From: Paenibacillus flagellatus
GTDB taxonomy: Bacteria; Bacillota; Bacilli; Paenibacillales; NBRC-103111
Direction: 5' to 3'
DNA length: 64,000 bases
Assembly: GCF_003217775.1 (NCBI RefSeq)
Contig: NZ_QJVJ01000008.1
Location: 310,001-374,000, forward strand
Each line of letters starts with the position of its first letter. Positions within the stretch are counted from its first letter, which is position 1. The notes under the pieces were generated by a model. It saw only the letters and a program-made list of their open reading frames with translations. It was not told the origin of the DNA and searched no databases. Both the position numbers and the translations under genes were made by a program. This document shows positions 24,630-32,074 of the stretch, one piece after another.

Positions 24630-26361
24630 GTCGATGGAGCGGGGCGGTCTGGAGAAGCGGCTTCAAAACGAGCTTGTGATGAAGGAAGGCAAAGCCCGGT
24701 TCGTGGAGGAGCTCGCCCGTTCCATCCGGGCGATGGACGAGCTGATCGACCGGATGGAGCGGGCGTTCGACGACGGTCTGCCGGAGCGATTTTACCGGTA
24801 CGTCCATACGTTGAAAGGGAGCGCGCCGATATTCGGCTTCGCAAGCGTCGGCTCCGTCGCCGAAGCGCTGGCGAACGAATGGGAGTGGACGCAGGACGAG
24901 GCGGAGCGGGGGGCGGCCTACGAGCCGGCGGCCCGGCGAAGCGTCTTGAACAGCAGGGCGAGCCTGCTTCAGATGAAGATGGAGCTGCTCATCCTGCAGC
25001 GGCAGCAGCAGCAGGCAGGCCCGAACGACCAAGGGCAGCGGAACGCGGTTTCGGGTTCGAGCGGCAAGCTGCTCGTCGTCGACGACGACGATGTGCTGCG
25101 TTCGTTTCTCGTCCGCCGGTTCGAGCTGGACGGATATGTCGTGCATGACGCGAACACGGTGGAGCTGGCGAAGCGGATGCTTCACGAGGACGTCTACGAC
25201 TTGATCCTGCTCGATTTGATGATGCATCCGCAGTCCGGCTACGAGCTGTTCGATCATTTGAAGGAGGATCCGACGTTCCGGTGGATCCCGCTGATCGTCT
25301 TGTCGGCGCGGAACGACGTGCACGACAAAGTGCGCTGCCTCATGCTCGGCGCCAACGATTACGTCACGAAACCGTTCCAATACGAGGAGCTGGCGGCGCG
25401 CGTCTACAGCCTGCTGGCCCGGACGAGAAATTTCGAGCAGCTGGCGTTCCGCGATCCGCTCACGGGCGTGTTCAACCGCCGCTACTTCGACCACCAGATC
25501 GAGCTGGAGCTGCACCGGACCGTGCGATTTCCGGCGCCGATCTCGATCGCGTTCATCGACATCGACCGGTTCAAGACGATTAACGACAGCTACGGCCACG
25601 CGATCGGCGATCTCGTCCTGCAAGGGCTTGCGCATTTGCTCCAGCAGCATTTGCGCGCGACCGACGTGCTGGCCCGCTACGGCGGGGAGGAATTCGTCGT
25701 CGTGCTGCCGAATGCGTCCGGCGGGCAGGCGGTCCGGCAAATGGAGGAGGCGTTGGCCGCGACGCGCCGCCAGCCGATCGTGCAGCACGAAGGCCAGTCG
25801 TTCTCGATCACGTTCAGCTGCGGCGTGGCCGAATGGACGCCGGGGCTGCCGACGGCCCAATGGATCGCGCTGGCCGACGAAGCGATGTATCGGGCGAAGC
25901 AGCAGGGGCGCGACCGCGTCCTGCTGGCCGACGGCGCGCCGGAGACGGCCGCTTCCCGCCGGCCGGAGAACGAGCTGACGCCGGCGAAGCGCGTGCTCGT
26001 CGCCGACGACGACGGCATTTTGCGCTCGATTCTCGCGACGCGGCTGAAGAAGATGGGCGTGCGGGTAGCGGAAGCGCAGGACGGCGAGGAGGCGCTCGCC
26101 CATTTGTCCGGGAACGGGGTCGACCTTTGCATCCTGGACGGCGTCATGCCGAAGCTGGACGGCTTCGAGCTGCTGCGGCGGATGAAGGCGGATCCGGAGG
26201 AGCGCTTCCGGACGACCCGGGTGCTCATGCTTTCCGGAAAAAAACGAGACGAAGACATCTCGCTCGCGCTGCGGCTCGGCGCGGACGAGTACATGTCGAA
26301 GCCGTTTTCGCTCGTCGACCTGGACATGCGCGTGAAGCGGCTGCTGGAGCTGGACGCGTAG
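24622..26361 (+). CDS. HPt-REC-GGDEF-REC diguanylate cyclase response regulator
   Basis: 579 residues: an HPt domain with His62 in YRYVHTLKGSAPIFGF; a receiver (about 150-265) with VVDDDD, LLDLMM and VTKPF; a GGDEF domain (about 275-435) with intact GGEEF at 354 and an RxxD inhibitory site (RATD) five residues upstream; and a second receiver (about 455-575) with VADDDG, ILDGVMPK and MSKPF. It should make cyclic di-GMP, controlled by phosphorylation and by product. The start overlaps the kinase gene by eight bases. The HPt could take phosphate from the kinase receiver and pass it to the stand-alone receiver or to its own. A terminator follows. Confidence 0.94.
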   Translation: MTESMERGGLEKRLQNELVMKEGKARFVEELARSIRAMDELIDRMERAFDDGLPERFYRYVHTLKGSAPIFGFASVGSVAEALANEWEWTQDEAERGAAYEPAARRSVLNSRASLLQMKMELLILQRQQQQAGPNDQGQRNAVSGSSGKLLVVDDDDVLRSFLVRRFELDGYVVHDANTVELAKRMLHEDVYDLILLDLMMHPQSGYELFDHLKEDPTFRWIPLIVLSARNDVHDKVRCLMLGANDYVTKPFQYEELAARVYSLLARTRNFEQLAFRDPLTGVFNRRYFDHQIELELHRTVRFPAPISIAFIDIDRFKTINDSYGHAIGDLVLQGLAHLLQQHLRATDVLARYGGEEFVVVLPNASGGQAVRQMEEALAATRRQPIVQHEGQSFSITFSCGVAEWTPGLPTAQWIALADEAMYRAKQQGRDRVLLADGAPETAASRRPENELTPAKRVLVADDDGILRSILATRLKKMGVRVAEAQDGEEALAHLSGNGVDLCILDGVMPKLDGFELLRRMKADPEERFRTTRVLMLSGKKRDEDISLALRLGADEYMSKPFSLVDLDMRVKRLLELDA

Positions 26362-26376
26362 CGGAACGGTGCAGGG

Positions 26377-26406
26377 ACTCCCTTGTTTCGGCAAGGGAGT
26401 TTGTTG
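26377..26406 (+). terminator. Terminator of the signalling operon
   Basis: ACTCCCTTG / CAAGGGAGT with a six-base loop, then a T-rich tail. Confidence 0.75.
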
Positions 26407-26586
26407 TATGCGGGCGAATCGTGCAACATTTTTCCTTTTCTTGCCGCCTATGCCAGTAGTATGATGTTGAGTAAGGAAAGGGGGGAGTTCGGGACGAGGG
26501 CGAGTCGGCCCGCGATTATAGACAGGTTCGGGCCGGGGCGGCCCGTTCCGATAGAAAGATCACAGGAGCGGAAACGGAGGAACCCG

Positions 26587-27405
26587 ATGATTTATTTCGC
26601 GGTAATCGTGGCGGCGATGGCCGTCGTTGTTTATTTGTTTTACGGAACGGTCAATGCGGAGGTGACGGAGACGAAGGTGTTCTCCGATCGGGTGAACGGG
26701 GAGCTGCGCATCGTGCATATCACCGATCTTCACGGGCGAACCCGGTTTTGGACGGGCACCGTCGCGGAGATCGTCGAGTCGCTGCGCCCGGACATCGTGT
26801 GCATTACGGGCGATCTGTTCAATCGGCTGGACCAGCTGCCGGAGGTGATGCGGGAGCTGCTGCGCATCGGCTGTCCGTATACGTTTTTCGTGCCGGGCAA
26901 TCACGAGCGGGAGGAGAAGAGAGGGTTCCGGCGCCGCAAATTCACCGAGGACGAATTCGTGCGCGTGCTGCGCGACATCGGCATCCGCCACATCCGGGTG
27001 CTCGCGAACGAAGGCGAGCTGATCGAGGTGAAGAACTCCCGCGTCTACGTGTACGGCTTCGACAATTCGCTGGTCGGGCGGGAGCGGCTAAATCCGCCTT
27101 ACGAGAACGTGGACGGCGCCTTCCGGCTGACGCTGGCTCATTCCCCGAGCATCGTCCGCTGGATGTCCAAGCGTTCGATCGGCTACGACCTGCTGTTGGC
27201 CGGACATACGCACGGAGGGCAAATTCGGCTGTTCGGACGGCCGATCGTCCGGTTCGGCAACTATCATACCGGGATGAAGGAGATGGAGCCGGGCCGGTCG
27301 ATGTATATCAACCGCGGGCTGGGGACGATTCATCTGCCGTTCCGCTTCGGCTGCCGCCCGGAAGTCGCGCTGATCCGGGTCGCCGGAACCGGCGGCGCCA
27401 AGTAG
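26587..27405 (+). CDS. Membrane-anchored metallophosphoesterase (YkuE/YaeI type)
   Basis: 272 residues: one N-terminal membrane helix (IYFAVIVAAMAVVVYLFYG) followed by a calcineurin-like phosphoesterase domain with all metal motifs: HITDLHG, CITGDLFN, GNHE and LLAGHTHGGQ. Relatives include YkuE and YaeI-type enzymes; some act on lipid-linked phosphoesters such as UDP-diacylglucosamine, others are uncharacterised. The ATG follows CGGAGG at 26575; the frame is open upstream to 26383 but without a ribosome site. Single gene; about 100 bases to the next. Confidence 0.88.
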   Translation: MIYFAVIVAAMAVVVYLFYGTVNAEVTETKVFSDRVNGELRIVHITDLHGRTRFWTGTVAEIVESLRPDIVCITGDLFNRLDQLPEVMRELLRIGCPYTFFVPGNHEREEKRGFRRRKFTEDEFVRVLRDIGIRHIRVLANEGELIEVKNSRVYVYGFDNSLVGRERLNPPYENVDGAFRLTLAHSPSIVRWMSKRSIGYDLLLAGHTHGGQIRLFGRPIVRFGNYHTGMKEMEPGRSMYINRGLGTIHLPFRFGCRPEVALIRVAGTGGAK

Positions 27406-27509
27406 GCGGATGAGCCGGATCGCGGCCGTCCGAACGTAGAGTTCGCCTCGCGTTCATTGGAATCGGCCGACCCGTTCTGGTACAATCGGGGGTAGGGGAG
27501 GCGATGGGG

Positions 27510-27908
27510 ATGGAGAAGAAATGGTTCACGCCGGAGGAGGCCAACGCGCTGCTTCCGACGATACGCCAAGAGCTGCATGCGCTTCAAGCGATCAAGCAGC
27601 AGTTCGAGGAGCGTTACGTGCATTTGAAACAGTTGAAGGAGCTGGCCGGGAAAAGGCGTACCGACGACGATCCGTTCTTCGCCTTGGAGTGCGAGCTGGA
27701 GTTTATGCAGATCGAAGCCCGAACCATCGTCCAGAGCATTCATCGGAAAGGCGCGCAGCTGAAAGATTTGGACATGGGGCTGATCGATTTCCCGTCCATC
27801 CTGAACGGCGAGGAAGTGCTGCTCTGCTGGAAGCTCGGCGAGGAGTCGATCACCCACTGGCACGGCATGAACGACGGGTTCGGCGGCAGGAAGCCGCTGG
27901 CGGAATGA
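27510..27908 (+). CDS. DUF2203 family protein
   Basis: 132-residue protein with the DUF2203 layout: KKWFTPEEANALLPTIRQEL at the start, a central helical part, and a C-terminal segment GLIDFPSILNGEEVLLCWKLGEESITHWH. Function unknown. The ATG at 27510 was preferred over 27504 because GGGGAGG at 27495-27501 is correctly spaced only for the second. It lies just before the copper module but has its own reading direction and spacing, so a link is uncertain. Confidence 0.82.
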   Translation: MEKKWFTPEEANALLPTIRQELHALQAIKQQFEERYVHLKQLKELAGKRRTDDDPFFALECELEFMQIEARTIVQSIHRKGAQLKDLDMGLIDFPSILNGEEVLLCWKLGEESITHWHGMNDGFGGRKPLAE

Positions 27909-27963
27909 CGGCCGGCCGACCGGCTGCCGCGGGTCTTATTATACGAGGGGAACGAACAGAAGC

Positions 27964-29598
27964 ATGAATACGAAACTGACAAGGTGGATCACGATGGCGC
28001 TGCTGCTGGCCTGCGCCTTCGTCTGGATCGCGCCGAAGCCGGCTTCCGCGCACGCCGTCTTGACGAAAGCGGTTCCGGAGCCGAACAGCCAGCTGGATCA
28101 AGCGCCCGAGCGCATCGAGCTGACGTTCAACGAGCGGCTCGAATCTCAGCTGTATTACATCAAAGTATACGACGAGATCGGACGCGACATTTCCGATCGG
28201 AAAGCGTCGCTGAGCGGCGACCAAAAGACGGTGACGCTGGAGCTGCCGAAGCTGTCCAACGGACGATACACGTTCACGTATCACGTCATTTCCGCGGACG
28301 GCCATCCCGTGGAAGGGACGTACGTGCTGACGATTGGCCCGGAGGTGGGCGTCTCCGCGGGAGGCGCGCCGGATACGCTTCACGCCGGACACGAGCTGTC
28401 CGCCGACATGAGCGTCTACGACGTGCTCAAATATTTGTCGAGAATCGCGTATTACTTCGGCCTGCTCGCCGTCGCCGGCTGGGTGCTCTGGGGAGCGATC
28501 GCGGGACTCGGCCGGTCGGGCATCAGCGACTATTACCGCAACGGCCTGCTCGGCGTGCAGCGGACTCATTTGTTGGCGTTGATCGCCTTTGTCTATTTTC
28601 ATTATCAGGATTTGCTCGGGGATCAAGGGTTGGACGAGCTGCTCGGCCTGTTCACCGGCACGTGGGTGGGGCGCTCGTGGCTGATCGCGTTCGTGCTGGC
28701 GCTGGTCGGCTTCGCGACGCTCGGCCGCTCGAAGGCGGGCGACTTCGTCTGGATCGCCCTGCTGCTGGCGGCGAAGAGCGTCAACGGACATGCGATGGGC
28801 AACGATCCGTTATGGCTGACCGTGCCGCTCGACTTCGTCCATTTGCTGGCCGCAGCGGTATGGGTGGGGGGCTTGCTGCTCATCGTGCCGGGATGGCGTA
28901 GGAACCGGACGTGGGTCGACGCGTTTTTACCGAGATTCTCGAACGGCGCCCTGCTCGCGATCATCGCGCTCGTGCTTTCGGGCACGGCGACGACGCTGCT
29001 TTATTTGCCGGGTCTGAACTACTTGCTGTACTCCCAATGGGGCAAGCTGCTGATCGCGAAGGTCGTCTTCGTCGTCATCGTCATTTTGATGGCGATCGGC
29101 ATTCGCCTCGCGATGCGCAAGCGCAAGGAGAAGGACTTGTACGACATGGTACGGATGGACTTCGGCGCGATGAGCATCATCGTCGTGCTGGTCGGGCTGC
29201 TGACGTTCATCAGCCCGGTGCCGCCCAACGAGCCGCTCAACTGGCACGTTATGGGCGAGAAGGTGCATATGACCGCTCAGGTGACGCCGAAGGTGCCGGG
29301 CGACAACCAGTTCCGGGTCGACGTCTGGATGCCGAAGGAGCTCGACCGGCCGAAGCAGGTGCTGCTGAAGCTTCATCTGCTGGACAAGTCCGGCATCGCG
29401 CCGATCGACGTCCCGCTCGAGGAGCACGTGAACGACCGCGAGAGCGAGGAGTTCCAGGCGGACGACACGCTCAAGAAGTTCAGCTACAAGGCGGAGGGCC
29501 CGTACATTCCGTTCCCGGGCTTGTGGAAGCTGGAAGTGCGTATCATGGACAAAAACGACGACGAAACCGTGTACTCGACGGAGACGAGAGTGTACTGA
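27964..29598 (+). CDS. ycnJ: CopC-CopD copper uptake/handling protein with YtkA-like tail (YcnJ type)
   Basis: 544 residues. A signal peptide ends at ASA before His30, which becomes the mature N-terminal histidine, as in copper-binding CopC domains. CopC (30 to about 125) includes DGHPVEGTYVL with a second conserved His. A multi-pass CopD region follows (about 155-415), then an extracellular beta domain of the YtkA/FixH type (about 430-544). This matches the domain order of Bacillus YcnJ, a copper-importing membrane protein. It is followed by a terminator, then a two-component system and a YcnI gene, making a copper module. In B. subtilis the regulator is the repressor YcnK; none is seen here. 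Confidence 0.9.
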   Translation: MNTKLTRWITMALLLACAFVWIAPKPASAHAVLTKAVPEPNSQLDQAPERIELTFNERLESQLYYIKVYDEIGRDISDRKASLSGDQKTVTLELPKLSNGRYTFTYHVISADGHPVEGTYVLTIGPEVGVSAGGAPDTLHAGHELSADMSVYDVLKYLSRIAYYFGLLAVAGWVLWGAIAGLGRSGISDYYRNGLLGVQRTHLLALIAFVYFHYQDLLGDQGLDELLGLFTGTWVGRSWLIAFVLALVGFATLGRSKAGDFVWIALLLAAKSVNGHAMGNDPLWLTVPLDFVHLLAAAVWVGGLLLIVPGWRRNRTWVDAFLPRFSNGALLAIIALVLSGTATTLLYLPGLNYLLYSQWGKLLIAKVVFVVIVILMAIGIRLAMRKRKEKDLYDMVRMDFGAMSIIVVLVGLLTFISPVPPNEPLNWHVMGEKVHMTAQVTPKVPGDNQFRVDVWMPKELDRPKQVLLKLHLLDKSGIAPIDVPLEEHVNDRESEEFQADDTLKKFSYKAEGPYIPFPGLWKLEVRIMDKNDDETVYSTETRVY

Positions 29599-29619
29599 GT
29601 TGGTCGGCGATCGAAGACG

Positions 29620-29650
29620 CTCCCTTGCCCGCATGCAAGGGAGTTTTTCT
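29620..29650 (+). terminator. Terminator between ycnJ and the two-component genes
   Basis: CTCCCTTG (29620-29627), eight-base loop, CAAGGGAG (29636-29643), TTTTTC. The stem is the same as that of the terminator at 26377. Confidence 0.8.
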
Positions 29651-29714
29651 TGGGGGCAAGGCTGCCGGAAGCGGACGGAGCCGCGGGAAATAGCGTACGG
29701 AGGGGGCGACCGGG

Positions 29715-30530
29715 TTGTCGTTTCAACGGTTGAAATGGTTCACGATCCTGCTGCCGGCGATCGTCATCGGCGGCTTCGAGCTGATCCGGCACGAACTGCT
29801 GCTGCACTACTTGTCGATGGAGGTCGGCAACTTTTTCATCATCGGCTTGACGCTGCTGCTGTCGTATTGGTTCTCGAACTGGATGTTCCGCAAAATCCAC
29901 CGGATGAACCGGACGCTGGCCGAAGAGCAGGCGCGCCGCGCCGTCTACGAGGAGCGGGAGCGGCTCGCCCGCGAGCTGCACGACAATATCGCGCAAATGC
30001 TGTTCTTCGTCAACGTCCGGCTGAAGCAGGGGAAGACGGAGGAGGCGCGCTCGGCCGTATCGGAGATCGATCACCATCTGCGCCAAGCGATTTTCAACCT
30101 GCGCTCGCTGCCGGAAGACAGCGTGGCGTTCCCCGACCGGCTGAACCGGTGGCTGCGCGAATGGAGCGTCATCTCCGGCGTCGAGGTGGAGCAGCGCATC
30201 GATTGGCCGGAGACGGAGCCTTTGTTCACCCCGTCCGAGGAGGTGCAGCTGTTCGCGATCGTGCAGGAGGCGTTCACGAACATCCGCAAGCATTCCGAGG
30301 CGGACCGCGCCTCCATCGCCTGGACGTGCGATCCGGGCGGGCGGTGGACGCTCGTCGTCAAGGATAACGGCAAAGGGCTGCGATCCGGCGCCGACGACGA
30401 GAGAAAATACGGGTTGCCGATGATGCGCAAGCGGGCCGCCGACATGAACGCCGTGCTGACCGTCCGGTCGCCCGGGGACGGGGGCACGGAGCTGACAGTC
30501 GAAGGAAGAAAGGAGCGTGGAGCCGGATGA
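29715..30530 (+). CDS. NarL-type sensor histidine kinase (HisKA_3)
   Basis: 271 residues: two membrane helices (about 8-28 and 38-58) with a short outer loop, then HisKA_3 dimerisation with His89 in RLARELHDNIAQML and a HATPase_c domain (EAFTNIRKHSEA, VKDNGKGL, YGLPMMRKRA). There is almost no extracellular sensor, so it is an intramembrane-sensing type. TTG start with AGGGGG 9 bases upstream. The stop overlaps the regulator start (ATGA). Its position between copper genes suggests that it responds to copper or envelope stress, but that is inference. Confidence 0.92.
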   Translation: MSFQRLKWFTILLPAIVIGGFELIRHELLLHYLSMEVGNFFIIGLTLLLSYWFSNWMFRKIHRMNRTLAEEQARRAVYEERERLARELHDNIAQMLFFVNVRLKQGKTEEARSAVSEIDHHLRQAIFNLRSLPEDSVAFPDRLNRWLREWSVISGVEVEQRIDWPETEPLFTPSEEVQLFAIVQEAFTNIRKHSEADRASIAWTCDPGGRWTLVVKDNGKGLRSGADDERKYGLPMMRKRAADMNAVLTVRSPGDGGTELTVEGRKERGAG

Positions 30531-31201
30531 ACGTCTATCGCGTGCTGATCGCCGACGACCATCCGTTGGCGCGCCAAGCGATCCGCAGCCTGCTCGACGG
30601 CGACGCCCTGTTCGAGACGGTCGGAGAGGCGGCCGGAGGGGAGGAGGCGGTGTCGATGTGCGGCAACCTGCAGCCGGATCTCGTGCTGATGGACATCCAT
30701 ATGCCGGACATCAGCGGCTTGGAGGCGACGCGCCGCATCAAGCAGCATTACCCGCACATCCGCGTCGTCATGCTCACCGTCTCGGATTCCGTGGCCGACC
30801 TGTTCACGGCGATCCAGTTCGGCGCGCAGGGCTATTTGCTCAAAAACATGGACCCGGACGATTGGATGCACTATTTGCGCGCTCTGCTGGACGATAATTC
30901 GGAGGTGTCGCGGCAAATGGCGGACAAGCTGTTCCACCATTTCCGGGGAGGGGCGGGAGCGGACGCGTCCGAGCCCGGCATCGGCGCGCTGACGCCCCGG
31001 GAGCGGGAGCTGGTCGCCTGGGTCGCCTCCGGCGACACGAACCGGCAAATCGCCGAACGGCTCGTCATCGCCGAGAATACGGTCAAAAACCATATCAAGA
31101 ACATACTGGACAAGCTGAACCTCGAAAACCGCGTCCAGCTGACCGCCTACGCCGTCAGGCAAGGATTGACACATATCGGCCATAATCGAGGGGGAAAATA
31201 G
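30527..31201 (+). CDS. LuxR/NarL-type response regulator
   Basis: 224 residues: a receiver with IADDHPLARQAI, phospho-Asp in VLMDIHMPDISG, and the Lys of the switch face in GYLLKNM, followed by a LuxR HTH (about 150-215, LTPRERELVAWVASGDTNRQIAERL and TVKNHIKNIL). Full canonical arrangement. Translationally coupled to the kinase gene by a 4-base overlap. It probably controls the ycnJ and ycnI genes next to it. Confidence 0.93.
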   Translation: MNVYRVLIADDHPLARQAIRSLLDGDALFETVGEAAGGEEAVSMCGNLQPDLVLMDIHMPDISGLEATRRIKQHYPHIRVVMLTVSDSVADLFTAIQFGAQGYLLKNMDPDDWMHYLRALLDDNSEVSRQMADKLFHHFRGGAGADASEPGIGALTPRERELVAWVASGDTNRQIAERLVIAENTVKNHIKNILDKLNLENRVQLTAYAVRQGLTHIGHNRGGK

Positions 31202-31286
31202 CCCGGTCGAGTCATTCTCACGGGTCCGCTTTTTGGATACATTGAATCGTGTAGACAAACTCGCACCAAAGGGGCTGAATGAAACG

Positions 31287-31925
31287 ATGAAAAAAACCGG
31301 ATCGCTGCTCGCCGTCTGCCTGTTCGCCATGATGCTGTTCGCGGGCGTAGCGAGCGCGCACGTCACCGTAATGCCGAACGAAACGACGCAAGGCAAATAC
31401 GAGGTGTTCACGCTTCGCGTACCGACGGAGAAGGAAATCGCCACCGTGAAGGTGGAAGTGAAGATTCCGGCCGGCGTGACGATCTCGCGCCTCGAGCCGA
31501 AGCCGGGCTGGAAATACGATCTTGCCAAGGACGCCTCCGGCAAAATTACCGGCGTCGTCTGGACGGCGACGGGCGAAGGATTCGGCGCGACCGAATTCGG
31601 CGAATTCCGCATGCAGGGCAAAGTCGAGAACGATGCCAAAGATTTGTCGTGGAAAGCGTACCAGACGTACAAAGACAACAGCGTCGTCGAGTGGGTCGGG
31701 GCGGAAGGCTCCGACAAGCCGGCCTCCGTCACGAAGGTGAAGGCGGCGGCGCCCGGCACGGCCGACTCGCATGGCGGCGGCCACGATACGGGAGCGGCTC
31801 CGGCGGCGGCCTCGGATGCGGCCGGCGGCGCGGGCGAGTCGAAGACGCCGCTGTACTTGTCGATCGCGGCCGTCGTGCTCGGCGTCCTGTCGCTGATCGT
31901 GGCGCTGACGAAGCGGGCGAAGTGA
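31287..31925 (+). CDS. ycnI: YcnI-type copper-binding protein (DUF1775)
   Basis: 212 residues. A signal peptide ends at ASA before His25, the start of the mature HVTVMP that forms the copper-binding N-terminus of YcnI. The DUF1775 beta domain contains KPGWKYDL with the expected Trp. A flexible His/Ala/Gly tail leads to a C-terminal membrane anchor (about 188-207) ending in KRAK. It is exported and anchored, where it can hand copper to the CopC-CopD protein. ATG chosen by its signal peptide; AAAGGGG lies 12 bases upstream. The last gene of the copper module, closed by a terminator. Confidence 0.92.
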   Translation: MKKTGSLLAVCLFAMMLFAGVASAHVTVMPNETTQGKYEVFTLRVPTEKEIATVKVEVKIPAGVTISRLEPKPGWKYDLAKDASGKITGVVWTATGEGFGATEFGEFRMQGKVENDAKDLSWKAYQTYKDNSVVEWVGAEGSDKPASVTKVKAAAPGTADSHGGGHDTGAAPAAASDAAGGAGESKTPLYLSIAAVVLGVLSLIVALTKRAK

Positions 31926-31958
31926 CGCCCGGAGCAAACGCCCTCTCGCTTGCCTCGG

Positions 31959-31996
31959 AAAAACCGCTCGGGACGATGACCGTCCCGGCGGTTTTT
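31959..31996 (+). terminator. Terminator of the copper module
   Basis: AAAAACCGC...GGGACG / CGTCCC...GCGGTTTTT, a long interrupted stem with A and T tails on either side. Confidence 0.85.
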
Positions 31997-32074
31997 CCTT
32001 TTCGATCCGTGCCTTGACAAATGAAGGGACGATAAATTAGCATGGGAGCAAGTTCGACGAATGAGGTGGTTCGG

